The notes beneath the pieces were generated by a model. That model was not told the origin of the DNA, ran no database searches, and worked only from the letters and a program-made list of their open reading frames with translations. 64,000 bases of DNA. It comes from Sphingomonas oryzagri (GTDB taxonomy: Bacteria > Pseudomonadota > Alphaproteobacteria > Sphingomonadales > Sphingomonadaceae). This document shows positions 9,484 through 19,119 of the stretch, piece after piece. Each line of letters opens with the position of its first letter. Position 1 is the first letter of the stretch. The DNA is taken from assembly GCF_029906645.1 (NCBI RefSeq), contig NZ_JARYGZ010000006.1, positions 40,713-104,712 on the forward strand. Reading direction: 5' to 3'. The position numbers and the translations under genes were made by a program.

Positions 9484-10044
9484 ATGAGGCGCCGCCCGAT
9501 GCCCCGCATTTCCGCCCTGGCCCCGATCCTTTTCCTCCTGTCCGGAACGGCCGCACTCGCCGCAAAGGACGACGGCACGGCCAAGCGCGCGCCGCTGCTC
9601 CAGAAGGTGGTCGATTGCCGCGGCATCGCCGATTCGGCCCAGCGCCTCGCCTGCTACGACAGCACCGTGTCCGCGCTCGACAGCGCGGAGGCCAAGCATG
9701 ACATCGCGGTGGTCAGCCGCGCCGAGGTGCAGCAGTCGCGTCAGGCGCTGTTCGGTTTCCGCCTGCCCAGCCTCGCCATCTTCGGCCATGGCGACCCGCG
9801 CGAGCATGGCCAGGAGGATGAGCTCAAGGAGATCACCGCCAAGGTCACCGGCGTGACCCAGGGTTCCTACGGCATCTACATCGTCACGCTGGAGGGCGGC
9901 GCGGTCTGGCAGCAGAATGACAGCACGACGCTCGGCCGTCGCCCGCGGGTCGGCGATACCGCCACGGTGACGCGCGGCGCGCTCGGCAGCTACCGAATCG
10001 TTTTCAACGGCGGCCAGGGCTTCAAGGCGGTGCGGACCCAATAG
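9484..10044 (+). CDS. Exported protein of unknown function
   Basis: A 186-residue protein with a signal peptide (ILFLLSGTAALA). Its cysteine pair in VVDCRGIADSAQRLACYDSTV resembles the exported motif 'C..I.D...RLACYD' common in alphaproteobacterial envelope proteins. The C-terminal half (KVTGVTQGSYGIYIVTLEGGAVWQQ) looks like a small beta-barrel. ATG at 9484 is chosen; an in-frame ATG at 9499 with GAGG 9 nt upstream is equally possible. It is convergent with the M23 peptidase gene, 2 nt apart. Confidence 0.72.
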   Translation: MRRRPMPRISALAPILFLLSGTAALAAKDDGTAKRAPLLQKVVDCRGIADSAQRLACYDSTVSALDSAEAKHDIAVVSRAEVQQSRQALFGFRLPSLAIFGHGDPREHGQEDELKEITAKVTGVTQGSYGIYIVTLEGGAVWQQNDSTTLGRRPRVGDTATVTRGALGSYRIVFNGGQGFKAVRTQ

Positions 10045-10046
10045 GG

Positions 10047-10961
10047 TCAGCCGCCGGTCATCGCCCCCGCCACCAGCTTGGGATCGATCCGCTCGCCGCG
10101 CCAGGTGAGCGCCCAGTGAAGATGCGGGCCGGTGGCGCGGCCGGTCATTCCGCTCTCGCCGATCACCTGGCCCTGCTTCACCACGTCGCCGACCTTCACG
10201 TCGATGTGGCTCAGGTGGAGGAAGGCGCTGTCCAACCCCATGCCGTGCGCGACCATCAGCAGGTGCCCCTCGAGCGTGAAGGGGTCGCCGGTGGCGGCGA
10301 GGATCACGACGCCGTCGGCGGGCGCACGGACCGGCGTGCCGGTCGGGACGGCGACATCCTCGCCGCTGTGGTAGCTGCCCTTCTCGCCATTGTAGACGCG
10401 CTGCGCCCCGAACGCGCCTGAGATACGACCGTTGACCGGCCAGACGAAGCGCTGCCGCCAGCCGTCGCTTTGTGTGACCGCCGCCTGCTGGCGCGCCGCC
10501 TTGATCTGGGCGAGCTCACCCTCGCGGATCTTCAGGAACTCCGCCTCGGGCTGCTGGTATTTCGGGATCGGCAGCGCCTCGATCCGGTATGTGCCCGGAG
10601 CGATCGCCAGCGTGCGCGTCACGCCGTTGCCGTCCGGACGGCTGGCGACCAAAGTCGCGCTCGGGCCGTGATCGCGCCCGAAGGCGATGAGGAATTTCCC
10701 GTCGCTCGCCAGCGGCACGTCGGCACCGTCGAGGGTAAGCGACACGGTGCCGCGCGGCGCGGTTCCGATCACCATGCCGCCCTGGCTCATCGATCCGGTG
10801 AAGGCAAAGTCGGCGGACGCACTGGGCGAGGCCGGCAGCTGGACGTTCGGGCGCGGCGCGGGCGGCGGCTCGGCCGCTGCGGGCGGCGCTCCGTGCGGCG
10901 CCACACAACTGGTCAGCGCGAGCAGCACGGCCGCTCCGCCGGGCCAGCGCGGGCGCCTCAA
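10047..10961 (-). CDS. M23 family metallopeptidase lipoprotein
   Basis: A 304-residue cell-wall hydrolase. The N-terminus is a lipoprotein signal with lipobox LTSC, so it is probably membrane-anchored in the periplasm. The C-terminal LytM/M23 domain (residues ~165-300) keeps the zinc site: YHSGEDVAVPTGTPV (H...D) and GPHLHWAL (HxH). The middle part forms beta-rich domains. It is translationally coupled to the DUF2093 gene (4-nt overlap). Expected to cut peptidoglycan cross-bridges or to activate amidases. Confidence 0.88.
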   Translation of the reverse strand: MRRPRWPGGAAVLLALTSCVAPHGAPPAAAEPPPAPRPNVQLPASPSASADFAFTGSMSQGGMVIGTAPRGTVSLTLDGADVPLASDGKFLIAFGRDHGPSATLVASRPDGNGVTRTLAIAPGTYRIEALPIPKYQQPEAEFLKIREGELAQIKAARQQAAVTQSDGWRQRFVWPVNGRISGAFGAQRVYNGEKGSYHSGEDVAVPTGTPVRAPADGVVILAATGDPFTLEGHLLMVAHGMGLDSAFLHLSHIDVKVGDVVKQGQVIGESGMTGRATGPHLHWALTWRGERIDPKLVAGAMTGG

Positions 10962-11164
10962 AGGCCCAGCTCGGCCTTGGTGGAATATTCAGCCGAGGCG
11001 TAAGGCTCCTGCCGCGCGACACTCCAATATTTGAGCTTGTCGAGCGGGATCGTCTGCCCCGACACCGCGCAGGTGACGTGATCGCCCGGCACCAGCACGC
11101 GGAAGCTGTTGGCGAGATAGCGCAGCCGCGCCTCGCGACCGCTTTGCGACATCAGCATGGCCAT
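10958..11164 (-). CDS. DUF2093 protein
   Basis: A 68-residue cytosolic protein of the alphaproteobacterial DUF2093 family, recognised by LRYLANSFRVLVPGDHVTCAVSG and IPLDKLKYWSVARQEPYASAE. The function is unknown. It lies between xseA (20 nt upstream) and the M23 lipoprotein gene (4-nt overlap), so the three are likely one operon. Confidence 0.85.
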   Translation of the reverse strand: MAMLMSQSGREARLRYLANSFRVLVPGDHVTCAVSGQTIPLDKLKYWSVARQEPYASAEYSTKAELGL

Positions 11165-11183
11165 ATCCTTTCTTTGCCTCCCC

Positions 11184-12638
11184 TTACAGAAGGCGCGGCT
11201 GAAGGGAAGGGTTGGTCGGCGGCTTGGGCTTCGGGCGCGGCGGGGGTGGCGGTGCGTCGGTGGTCGCGACGTCGACGCGGCCGTCGGCGAAGACGAGGGT
11301 CATCGCACCAGCCTCACGCGCCTTCTCCGCGCTGGCGACGACATGCCCGTCCGCCTCGACGCGGGCATAGCCGCGCTGGAGGACGAGATCGGGGTTGAGG
11401 CTGCGCGCCAGCCGCCACAGCGCCTCCAGCCGACGCTCGCCATCGGCGATGCGGCTCGTCACCAGAGTCGGACGCAGACCGACGCGAGCCAGCAGCGCAC
11501 GATCACGATCCACGCGGGCGGCGAGCAGACGAGGGCGCAGCGCGCCCGAGGCGTGGGCGAGATCGCCGCGCGCCACCGCCAGCCGCTTCGACAGCGCGCG
11601 GGGCAGACGCTCGGAGAGATCGTCGAGCTTCTGCCGTTGTGGGCCGAGCAGAGTGTCCGGCGTCGGCATCCGCCGCGCGACCGATTCGAACCGCTCCCCC
11701 GCCCGCTCGCGATAGCGGCGCGCGCAGTTGGTCATCCGCCCGCCGAGCGCATCGAGATAGCCCGCCAGCTCGGCCCGCACCGGTACCGCCATCTCGGCGG
11801 CGGCGGTAGGGGTCGGGGCGCGGCGATCGGCGGCGAAGTCGCAGAGCGTGGTGTCGGTCTCGTGGCCCACCGCCGAGACAATCGGGATCGAGCAACCGGC
11901 GACGGCGCGCACCACCACCTCCTCGTTGAAGGCCCACAGATCCTCGATCGATCCGCCGCCCCTCGCGACGATCACGAGGTCCGGCCTCGGCACCGGCCCG
12001 CCCACGGGGAGCGCCGAGAAGCCGTTGACGGCCGCCGCCACCTTCTCGGCCGCGCCGTCGCCCTGCACCGGCACGCCCCACACCAGCACGCGGCTGGGGA
12101 AGCGATCGGCGAGGCGGTGGAGGATGTCGCGGATCACCGCACCCGTCGGCGAGGTCACCACGCCGATGGTGCGCGGCAGGAACGGCAGCGCCTTCTTCCG
12201 ATCCTCGTCGAACAGCCCCTCGGCGGCGAGCGCGCGGCGACGCCTGTCGAGCAGCGCCATCAGCGCGCCCTGCCCGGCCAGCTCCATCCGGTCGATCACG
12301 ATCTGGTATTTGGAACGCCCCGGATAGGTGGTGAGCTTGCCCGTGCAGATCACCTCGATCCCGTCCTCGGGGCGGAAGCGCAGGTTGGCGGCCTGCCCCT
12401 TCCACACCACGCCATCGATCACCGCCTTGTCGTCCTTGAGCGCGAGGTAGCAATGGCCCGAGACGTGCCGCTTCCACCCCGAAATCTCGCCGCGCACGCG
12501 GACATGGCCGAAGCGATCCTCCACCGTCCGCTTGAGCGCGCCCGACAGATCCGACACCGAGAGCGCGGGCGCGTTGTCGCCGGGCGCTTCGTTCGCTAGG
12601 AGCGCGGCTTCGTCATACGGAGCGAAGGGGTCGGCCAT
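11184..12638 (-). CDS. xseA: Exodeoxyribonuclease VII large subunit
   Basis: A 484-residue XseA, the catalytic subunit of exonuclease VII, which degrades single-stranded DNA from both ends in DNA repair. An N-terminal OB fold ([26 protein letters not shown]...[14 protein letters not shown]) is followed by the catalytic region ([48 protein letters not shown]) and a C-terminal coiled region. The ATG start shares two bases with the ATG of divergent purD. Family members in sphingomonads have the same acidic N-terminal extension, which supports this start. Confidence 0.97.
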   Translation of the reverse strand: MADPFAPYDEAALLANEAPGDNAPALSVSDLSGALKRTVEDRFGHVRVRGEISGWKRHVSGHCYLALKDDKAVIDGVVWKGQAANLRFRPEDGIEVICTGKLTTYPGRSKYQIVIDRMELAGQGALMALLDRRRRALAAEGLFDEDRKKALPFLPRTIGVVTSPTGAVIRDILHRLADRFPSRVLVWGVPVQGDGAAEKVAAAVNGFSALPVGGPVPRPDLVIVARGGGSIEDLWAFNEEVVVRAVAGCSIPIVSAVGHETDTTLCDFAADRRAPTPTAAAEMAVPVRAELAGYLDALGGRMTNCARRYRERAGERFESVARRMPTPDTLLGPQRQKLDDLSERLPRALSKRLAVARGDLAHASGALRPRLLAARVDRDRALLARVGLRPTLVTSRIADGERRLEALWRLARSLNPDLVLQRGYARVEADGHVVASAEKAREAGAMTLVFADGRVDVATTDAPPPPPRPKPKPPTNPSLQPRLL

Positions 12639-13917
12639 GAATGTCCTGCTGCTGGGATCGGGAGGCCGCGAACATGCGCTCGCCTGGAAGCTGGCGCAAT
12701 CGCCGAAGCTGACCAGGCTGTACGCGGCGCCCGGAAATCCGGGGATCGGCCATTGCGCGGCCTTGGTGCCGCTGTCGCTTTCGGATCATGCGGCGATCAT
12801 CTCCTTCGCGCAGGAAGCGGCGATCGATCTCGTCGTCGTCGGGCCGGAGCAGCCGCTGGTGGAGGGCCTCGCCGACGCCTTGCGCGACGCCGGCATCGCG
12901 GTGTTCGGCCCTTCGGCGGCGGCCGCGCAGCTCGAAGGCTCCAAGGCCTTCACCAAGGCCTTGTGCGACCGCGCCGACGTGCCGACCGCCGCTTATGCCC
13001 GCCACACCGATGCCGGGGCCGCAAAGACCGATCTGCCGCGCTTCGGCCTGCCGGTCGTCATCAAGGCGGACGGCCTCGCGGCGGGCAAGGGCGTGATCAT
13101 CGCCACCACCGCGCAAGAGGCCGAAGCGGCGATCGACGACATCCTCGGCGGCCGCTTCGGCGCGGCGGGGGCGAGCCTCGTCATCGAACAATTCCTCGAA
13201 GGCGAGGAGGTCAGCTTCTTCGCGCTCTCCGACGGCAAGACCGTGCTCGCGCTGGGATCGGCGCAGGATCACAAGCGCGTCGGCGACGGCGACACCGGCC
13301 CCAATACCGGCGGCATGGGCGCCTACACCCCCGCCCGCGTGCTGACGCCCGAGCTGGAAGCCCGCGTGATGGCCGAGATCGTCCGCCCCTCGATCGCGGG
13401 CATGGCGGAGGCCGGCACCCCCTTCACCGGCGTGCTGTTCGCCGGGCTGATGCTGACCGAAACCGGCCCGCAGCTGATCGAATACAATGTCCGCTTCGGC
13501 GATCCCGAATGCCAGGTGCTGATGATGCGGCTGGACGAGGATCTGCTGCCGATCCTCCGTGCGGCGGCCACCGGAACGCTGGAGGACCGCCAGATCCGCT
13601 GGAAGGACGAGGCCGCGCTGACGGTGGTGATGGCGGCCGAGGGCTATCCGGAAGCGCCCAGGATCGGCGGCCTGATCCGGGGCATCGAGGGCGCAGAGGA
13701 AACGGGCGCGCGCATTTTCCACGCCGGCACCCGCAACGGCGCTTCGGGTCTGGAGTCGGCGGGCGGCCGCGTGCTGGCCGTCACCGCCTCGGCGCCGAGC
13801 GTGGCGGAGGCGCAGGCCGCCGCCTACCGCGCGGTCGACGCGATCGACTTCCCCACCGGCTTCTGCCGCCGCGATATCGGCTGGCGCGAGGTGGTGCGGG
13901 AGAGCGACGCGCGGTGA
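12637..13917 (+). CDS. purD: Phosphoribosylamine-glycine ligase
   Basis: A 426-residue GAR synthetase, second step of de novo purine synthesis. Family marks are [20 protein letters not shown], the phosphate/ATP-grasp segments ([53 protein letters not shown]), and [13 protein letters not shown] [11 protein letters not shown]. The start ATG at 12637-12639 overlaps the start codon of xseA on the other strand, so its promoter must lie inside xseA. Length is normal for the family. Confidence 0.97.
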   Translation: MNVLLLGSGGREHALAWKLAQSPKLTRLYAAPGNPGIGHCAALVPLSLSDHAAIISFAQEAAIDLVVVGPEQPLVEGLADALRDAGIAVFGPSAAAAQLEGSKAFTKALCDRADVPTAAYARHTDAGAAKTDLPRFGLPVVIKADGLAAGKGVIIATTAQEAEAAIDDILGGRFGAAGASLVIEQFLEGEEVSFFALSDGKTVLALGSAQDHKRVGDGDTGPNTGGMGAYTPARVLTPELEARVMAEIVRPSIAGMAEAGTPFTGVLFAGLMLTETGPQLIEYNVRFGDPECQVLMMRLDEDLLPILRAAATGTLEDRQIRWKDEAALTVVMAAEGYPEAPRIGGLIRGIEGAEETGARIFHAGTRNGASGLESAGGRVLAVTASAPSVAEAQAAAYRAVDAIDFPTGFCRRDIGWREVVRESDAR

Positions 13918-14268
13918 AATTGACAAGTCTGACACTCATCACCGCGAATTTCGCTCGGCCGACCGCCGATTTGTCCTGAGAAAGAGCCGGCCGACTCCGG
14001 CCGGGGCCACCCTCTCATGCGAAATCCTACATGGGAAGTGTCGTGACTCCGGCCTCGCTTGATCCTCCCCCGCCAGGGGGAGGTGGCACGCAAAGCGTGA
14101 CGGAGAGGGAGGGCGGCGGGGCAGTAGTGGCGGCATCGCCGTCCGCCCCCTCCGACGCCCTGCGGGCGCCACCTCCCCCTGGCGGGGGAGGATCAGCGAG
14201 GACAACCGTCACTTAAATTGCAGACCCGTGCGGGGTGGCGCATAGTCTCTTACGGCACAGGGTGGGTG
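13918..14268. other. Intergenic region with palindromic element
   Basis: The 351 nt between purD and a small membrane-protein gene hold no convincing gene. The middle is occupied by the palindromic repeat at 14061-14194. The rest shows no clear structure. Mirror-image short open frames seen here come from the palindrome. Confidence 0.6.
14061..14194. repeat. Palindromic intergenic element, type A
   Basis: Two perfect 26-bp inverted arms (14061-14086 and 14169-14194) enclose about 80 bp. Each arm is itself a hairpin (CCTCCCCCGCCAGGGGGAGG). The internal part is also G+C-rich and partly self-complementary. The style is that of the abundant intergenic palindromes of sphingomonads. Only one copy of this exact type is in the window. 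Confidence 0.85.
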
Positions 14269-14514
14269 ATGAACGAAGCAATCTATGGTCCCATTATAAT
14301 GGGATGCGTGACAGCCCTGTTTGGCTGGTTTCTCGCTAGAGGTTTCCGCTCGGGCGTAATGGAATGGAGCTACTTCGGGGTTTCCATATCGGGCGCCCGG
14401 AGAACCGAACCGGGCAGGTTTTGGGCCGCTGCCATCCTGAACGGTGTTCCTTGCTGCCTTGGCCTCATCGGCACAATCGCGATGATTGTTTGGCCATACG
14501 GCATTAGCAGCTGA
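14269..14514 (+). CDS. Small hypothetical membrane protein
   Basis: An 81-residue protein with two predicted membrane helices (GPIIMGCVTALFGWFLA and AILNGVPCCLGLIGTIAMIV) separated by a basic loop. Start ATG at 14269 follows GGTGGGTG. Its base composition is lower in G+C than the neighbours, and it sits between two intergenic repeats, so it may be of recent origin. Function not recognised. Confidence 0.5.
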   Translation: MNEAIYGPIIMGCVTALFGWFLARGFRSGVMEWSYFGVSISGARRTEPGRFWAAAILNGVPCCLGLIGTIAMIVWPYGISS

Positions 14515-14522
14515 TACCGTCC

Positions 14523-14602
14523 CGCCCTTGCGAGCGTAGCGAAGCAATCCATCGCGGTGGCCTGTGGATCGCCACGGCGCGTTCCGCGCCTCGCGATGAC
14601 GA
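14523..14602. repeat. Intergenic palindromic repeat, type D (copy 1)
   Basis: An 80-bp imperfect inverted repeat running from CTTGCGAGCGTAGCGAAG to CGCCTCGCGATGACG, with an internal GTGGATCGCCACG. The same family is found inverted at 29957-30032. This is the common 'ttgcgagc...gcaatcca' bacterial repeat. Confidence 0.8.
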
Positions 14603-14686
14603 TCCCTTGGGTCGCCCCCATCTCCCCGCCTTGCCTACCGCCCTCACCCGCGCCAATGTCAGCGCCGTCATCCGTCGGGGAGCATC

Positions 14687-15172
14687 ATGTCCACCAGCAC
14701 GATCGTCATCATCGCCGTCGCTCTCGTCCTGCTCGCCATCCTGCTGCTGGTGCTGGCGCGCACCGGGCGGCGGGGGCCGGAGGGGCCGGCGGATGCGGAC
14801 GGCATCGCGATGGTGCGCCCCGCGACCGAACTGTCGCCGATGGCCGATCCCATGCCCGAGCCGACCGTGGCACCCGGTGTCCCCGTCTCCGAGATCGCGC
14901 CCGCGCCGATGCCGGTGGTGCCGGAGGGTCCGGCCGATCCGCTCACCCGGATGAAGGGCCTGGGGCCGAAGGCGGAAGCCGTGCTGAACGGCCTCGGCAT
15001 CATCCAGTTCGCCCAGATCGCGGCGTGGCGCGAGGACGACGTCGCCCGATACGATGCGCAGATGGGCGCCTTCAAGGGCCGCATCGCGCGCGATCGCTGG
15101 GTGGAGCAGGCCGGCTTCCTCGCCGCCGGCGACACCGCCGGGTTCGAGGCGGTGTTTGGGAAACTGGGGTGA
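14687..15172 (+). CDS. Membrane-anchored helix-hairpin-helix protein
   Basis: A 161-residue protein: one N-terminal membrane helix (IVIIAVALVLLAILLLVLA), a Pro/Glu-rich linker, and a C-terminal helix-hairpin-helix domain (DPLTRMKGLGPKAEAVLNGLGI followed by AQIAAWREDDVARYD). The domain is of the type often labelled 'flap endonuclease-1-like' or found on NADH-dehydrogenase-associated proteins. It may bind DNA at the membrane; the role is unknown. It is followed directly by a palindromic repeat and is convergent with the TPR-sulfotransferase gene. Confidence 0.75.
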   Translation: MSTSTIVIIAVALVLLAILLLVLARTGRRGPEGPADADGIAMVRPATELSPMADPMPEPTVAPGVPVSEIAPAPMPVVPEGPADPLTRMKGLGPKAEAVLNGLGIIQFAQIAAWREDDVARYDAQMGAFKGRIARDRWVEQAGFLAAGDTAGFEAVFGKLG

Positions 15173-15176
15173 CCTT

Positions 15177-15297
15177 CATCCTCCCCAAGATCGCTTGGGG
15201 AGGTGGAGGGGCGGCGGTGGCACACCGCCGTCTACGACGGCGGCCCCTCCACCAGCCTGCGGCTGGTCCCCCTCCCCATCTGCGATGGGGAGGATGT
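15177..15297. repeat. Palindromic intergenic element, type B (copy 1)
   Basis: About 120 bp between convergent genes, with outer arms CATCCTCCCC / GGGGAGGATG and nested hairpins (CCTCCCCAAG...CTTGGGGAGG, a GGCGG/CCGCC stem, and CCCCATCTGCGATGGGG). The right third matches the right third of the element at 24149-24286 almost base for base. Confidence 0.82.
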
Positions 15298-17192
15298 CAG
15301 AGCGAATATCCCATCCGCTCGCACCAGGGCGCGAGGATGGGCAGCACCGGGGCCATCTGATCGGCATAGCGCGTCCAGCGACCGGCGGCGCGCTTGTAGA
15401 GCGGCTCGGTGACCTGCGCATAGCTGGGCGAGCTGATATAGGCCCGCCGCGCCGCGCTGCCGCGATGATCGACCAGCCGCTCGTCCCACGACAGCCCGAG
15501 GAAATCGGCGAGCGGGCGCAGTTCCGCCTCCACGTCCGCCACCATCCGTTCGTAGCGGATCGTATGCACGGCCAACGGGAACACCGATCGTGCGTGCGCC
15601 CAGACATCCAGCGCCATGTCGTACAGCCGCGCGGCATCCGCCAGCCGCAGGCAGTTCGCCATCGCGTCGTTGAGCCGGAAGCGGGTGATGAAGCAGCTCA
15701 GCACGCAATCGCACGGATGCCGCTCGGCGAAGATATAGCGCGCGTCGGGAAACAGCCGGTGCACGAAGGCGACGCCGACGAGGCCCAGCGGGAATTTGTC
15801 CACCACCAGCTGGCCGGGCGCGTGCGGCACGATCGCGTCCACCTCGCGCCAGTAATGTGCGCGCAGATCGGCGATCTCGGCCTCGCTCAGCGTCGCGATG
15901 CGTTCGGCCGGCCCCATGCGCGCCATCGTGCGCTGCATCGCATGTTCTTCCTCCATCACCACCGCATCGGGATGGCCCATCAGCATGGTGTCGAGCAGGG
16001 TCGTGCCCGACCGGGGGAAGCCGTAGAGGAAGGCGGGGGCGCGCCGCCCGTCGTCGATCGCCAGTGGCGGAGTGCGCCAGCTCGCGAACCAATCGGGCGT
16101 GGTCAGCCGGCGGACGCTGCGGATCGTCTCGCGAAAGCCGAGCGCGCGGGCGTCGGCACCGGGATCGTCCTTCAGCAGCAGCGTGTTGAGCTGCTCGAAG
16201 GCGACGAAGGCCTTGGGCGCGTCGTTCAGCCGGTCGGCGATCTCGCCGATGGTCTGGAGGCGCAGCGCGTCGTCCTCCAGCGGGCAGGCCTCGGCGGCGG
16301 CGAGCGCCTCTTCCAGCCGGCCCTGCCGGCGCAGCGAACGGGCGCGCAGCAGCGCCAGCGCATCCTCGCCGACGCCGTCGCGTTCCGCCTCGCCGATCAG
16401 CCGGGCGAGATCGTCGAGCCGGTTGGTGCGCTCGTAGAGATCGCCGAGCGCGGCGACCGTTGCGCCCTGTCGCGGATCCAGCGCGCGGGCACGCAGCAGC
16501 GCTGCCTCGGCGCGCTCGAAACCCCAGCGCGCCATCTCGGCACGCCCCAGCTCGAACAGGATCGCGGCATTGTCGGGATCGAGCGCATCGGCCTCGGCAA
16601 AGGCCGCGCATGCCTCGGCCTCGCGATCGAGCCGGGCCAGCGCGCGGCCGAGCGCGAGCTGCGCGAGGGCCAAGCGCGGCTGCAACCGCACCGCGCGGCC
16701 GAGCGCGTCGGCGGCGCCTTCCACCTCGCCCAATGCGAGGCGGGCGAGGCCCAGCCCCTGCCAGCTCTCGAAATCGGCCGGATCGGCCTGCGTCAGCCGG
16801 GCGTAACGAGCGGCGCCATCCTCCGCCTCGCCCCGCTGCGCGGCGATATGGGCGGCCATGCGGGCGAATTCGCGCCCCTGCGGCGTCGCCAGATCCTCGC
16901 CCTCGCCGATCGCCGATGCCGCCGCGTCGAGATCGCCGGCGGCGAGCGAAGCGCGGGCCAGCTCGGCACGGATCATCCGGTCGCCCGGTGCCAGCGCGAG
17001 CGCTTCGCGGAAATGGCCGATGCCGCGCGCCAATGCTCCGCTGCGGCAGCACAACACGCCAACGAAGGTGCGCAGGCCGGGATCGCGCGGCGCCGCGATC
17101 AGTGCCGCCTCGCCCGCCTCGATCGCGCCCGCCAGATCGCCCGCCCGCGCGCGCTCCATCGCGCGCATCGCCTGCGGCGAGGGCTGGCTCAA
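15297..17192 (-). CDS. TPR-containing sulfotransferase
   Basis: A 631-residue protein. Residues ~1-330 are tetratricopeptide-like repeats. The C-terminal ~270 residues are a sulfotransferase domain with PAPS loop FLYGFPRSGTTLLDTMLMGHP and a later EPLYKRAAGRWTRY signature typical of TPR-sulfotransferases. The TTG start overlaps the stop of the upstream CNNM gene by 4 nt (translational coupling). In-frame ATG codons at 17168 and 17159 are alternatives. The acceptor is unknown. It is the second sulfotransferase of the window. Confidence 0.85.
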   Translation of the reverse strand: MSQPSPQAMRAMERARAGDLAGAIEAGEAALIAAPRDPGLRTFVGVLCCRSGALARGIGHFREALALAPGDRMIRAELARASLAAGDLDAAASAIGEGEDLATPQGREFARMAAHIAAQRGEAEDGAARYARLTQADPADFESWQGLGLARLALGEVEGAADALGRAVRLQPRLALAQLALGRALARLDREAEACAAFAEADALDPDNAAILFELGRAEMARWGFERAEAALLRARALDPRQGATVAALGDLYERTNRLDDLARLIGEAERDGVGEDALALLRARSLRRQGRLEEALAAAEACPLEDDALRLQTIGEIADRLNDAPKAFVAFEQLNTLLLKDDPGADARALGFRETIRSVRRLTTPDWFASWRTPPLAIDDGRRAPAFLYGFPRSGTTLLDTMLMGHPDAVVMEEEHAMQRTMARMGPAERIATLSEAEIADLRAHYWREVDAIVPHAPGQLVVDKFPLGLVGVAFVHRLFPDARYIFAERHPCDCVLSCFITRFRLNDAMANCLRLADAARLYDMALDVWAHARSVFPLAVHTIRYERMVADVEAELRPLADFLGLSWDERLVDHRGSAARRAYISSPSYAQVTEPLYKRAAGRWTRYADQMAPVLPILAPWCERMGYSL

Positions 17193-18499
17193 GCGCCCGG
17201 TTTCGGGCTGGCCAGCAGTTTGTCGACCCGCCGCCCGTCCATGTCGACCACCTCGAAGCGCCAGCCCTCGACGTCGAAATGCTCGCCCGTCTCGGGAATG
17301 TGGCGCAGCACCGACAGCGCGAAGCCGGCGGCGGTGGCGTAATCGCGATCCTCGGGCAGGGTCAGGCCCAGCCGCTCCGCCATCGCATCCGCCGACAGCG
17401 AACCCGAGATCAGGTGACTGCCATCCTCGCGCTCGACGAAGGCCGGGTCATGCCCCTCCTCCTGATCCGACGCGAAGGCGCCGGCGATCGCGGTGAGCAG
17501 GCTGCCCGGCGTCACCAGCCCGTCAAGATGGCCATATTCGTCCACCACCAGCGCCAGCGGCACCTCGGCGTCGCGCAGCACCGCCAGCGCATCCATCGCG
17601 TCCATCCGGTCGGGGATGGTGGAGACCGGCTGCATCTTCTCGCGCAGGTCGATCGCGCGGCCTTCCAGCAGCGCCACCAGCAGATCGCGCAGGCGCACCA
17701 CGCCGAGGATCGAATCGACCGAGCCTTCCGCCACCGGCAGGCGGCTGTGCGGCGTTTCGGCGACGATCTCGCGGACTTCGTCCAGCGTGGCGTCCGCATC
17801 GATCCAGTCGATGTCGGTGCGCGGCGTCATCACCTCGCGCACCGGGCGATCGGCGAGGCGGACCACGCCCGAGATGATCGCGCGCTCGCTCTCCTCGATC
17901 ACACCCGCCGACGAAGCCTCGGCGACAACGAGGTGCAGTTCCTCCGCCGTGACATGATCCTCGCGCTCGCGCTTGAGGCCGAGCAGGGCGAACACCGTGA
18001 GGCTGGTCTTGTCGAGCAGCCAGACCACCGGCGCGGTGGCGCGCGCCAGCCACGCCATCGGCCGCGCCGCGATCGCCGCGATCGGCTCGGGCGTGCGCAG
18101 CGCCAGCTGCTTGGGAACCAGCTCGCCGATGATCAGCGAGACGTAGGTGGTGACGACGATCACCAGCGCGAAGCCGAGATGGCCGGCCGTCTCGTGGCTG
18201 AGGCCCAGCCGCTCCATCCGCTCGGACACCGGGCCGCCGAGCGCCTCGCCCGAATAGGCGCCCGACAGGATGGCGATCAGCGTGATGCCGATCTGCACGG
18301 TGGAGAGGAACTTGCCGGGGTCCTCGCGCAGCTTGATCGCGGCGCGCGCGCCCGAGCGACCGGTCCGCGCCATCGCCTCCAGCCGCGCGGCGCGCGACGA
18401 GACGATCGCCAGCTCGCTCATCGCGAACAGGCCGTTCAGCACGACCAGCGCGAGGATGATGACGACGTCGATCCAGGGGAAGGGGTCTAGGGGCGGCAT
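17189..18499 (-). CDS. CNNM/CorC-type hemolysin-family membrane protein
   Basis: A 436-residue inner-membrane protein (start at the ATG giving MPPLDPFPWIDVVII). It has a DUF21/CNNM transmembrane domain with helices at ~8-30, 60-85, 95-120 and 130-150 (motif GELVPKQLALRTPE). A CBS pair follows at ~200-330 (VREVMTPRTDIDWID, RLPVAEG, LALVVDEYGHLDGLVT), then a C-terminal CorC/HlyC domain. Family members take part in Mg/Co efflux. It is coupled to the TPR-sulfotransferase gene by overlapping stop and start. Confidence 0.9.
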   Translation of the reverse strand: MPPLDPFPWIDVVIILALVVLNGLFAMSELAIVSSRAARLEAMARTGRSGARAAIKLREDPGKFLSTVQIGITLIAILSGAYSGEALGGPVSERMERLGLSHETAGHLGFALVIVVTTYVSLIIGELVPKQLALRTPEPIAAIAARPMAWLARATAPVVWLLDKTSLTVFALLGLKREREDHVTAEELHLVVAEASSAGVIEESERAIISGVVRLADRPVREVMTPRTDIDWIDADATLDEVREIVAETPHSRLPVAEGSVDSILGVVRLRDLLVALLEGRAIDLREKMQPVSTIPDRMDAMDALAVLRDAEVPLALVVDEYGHLDGLVTPGSLLTAIAGAFASDQEEGHDPAFVEREDGSHLISGSLSADAMAERLGLTLPEDRDYATAAGFALSVLRHIPETGEHFDVEGWRFEVVDMDGRRVDKLLASPKPGA

Positions 18500-18561
18500 G
18501 ATCGCTTTGGCTTCATTGCCCAAAATCGGGCGCGCCGACAATGGCAGGAAATACTTTCACC

Positions 18562-18644
18562 CCGTTCGTCCTGAGCGAAGTCGAAGGACGGGCTGCAAAT
18601 GCCGCGCCTGTGGCCCGCACTTCGACTACGCTCAGTGCGAACGG
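18562..18644. repeat. Intergenic inverted repeat, type E (copy 1)
   Basis: An 83-bp imperfect palindrome. The left part CGTTCGTCCTGAGCGAAGTC is mirrored by a right part ending CTCAGTGCGAACGG. A second, closely similar copy is at 44251-44337. It lies between tadA (end) and the CNNM gene start region. Confidence 0.82.
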
Positions 18645-18663
18645 AGTGGGTGCGGCAATGACG

Positions 18664-19119
18664 CTAGAGTCGCCGTTGTGCGAAGAAAGCCTTTAGCAGC
18701 CCGGCGGATTCGGTTTCCCCGATGCCACCATAGATTTCGGGACGGTGGTGGCAGGTCGGCTGGCTGAAGAAGCGCGGGCCATGCGCGACAGCCCCGCCCT
18801 TCTCGTCCGCCGCGCCGTAATAGAGCCGGTCGATGCGGGCATGGGCGATGGCACCGGCGCACATCGCGCAGGGCTCCAGCGTCACCCACAGGTCGCAGCC
18901 ATCGAGCCGACCGGTGCCGATCGCGGCCAGCGCGGTGCGGATCGCCTCCATCTCGGCGTGCGCGGTGGGATCGCCCCGCTCGCGCATCCGGTTGGCAACG
19001 ACGGCGACCACCGCACCGTCGCGCGTCACGACGGCGCCGACCGGCACCTCGCCCGCCGCACCCGCGCGGGCGGCGGCGTCGAGCGCGAGGCGCATGGGTT
19101 CGGGCAAAGGAAACGCCAT
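18664..19119 (-). CDS. tadA: tRNA-specific adenosine deaminase
   Basis: A 151-residue TadA, which converts A34 to inosine in tRNA-Arg(ACG). The zinc/catalytic motifs are present: HAEMEAI (H and proton-shuttle E) and PCAMCAGAIAHARI (PCxxC). The C-terminal region around FFSQPTCHHRPEIYGG is normal for the family. The start ATG lies inside a perfect 19-bp hairpin (19110-19152) just after the preceding gene's stop. Confidence 0.95.
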   Translation of the reverse strand: MAFPLPEPMRLALDAAARAGAAGEVPVGAVVTRDGAVVAVVANRMRERGDPTAHAEMEAIRTALAAIGTGRLDGCDLWVTLEPCAMCAGAIAHARIDRLYYGAADEKGGAVAHGPRFFSQPTCHHRPEIYGGIGETESAGLLKAFFAQRRL

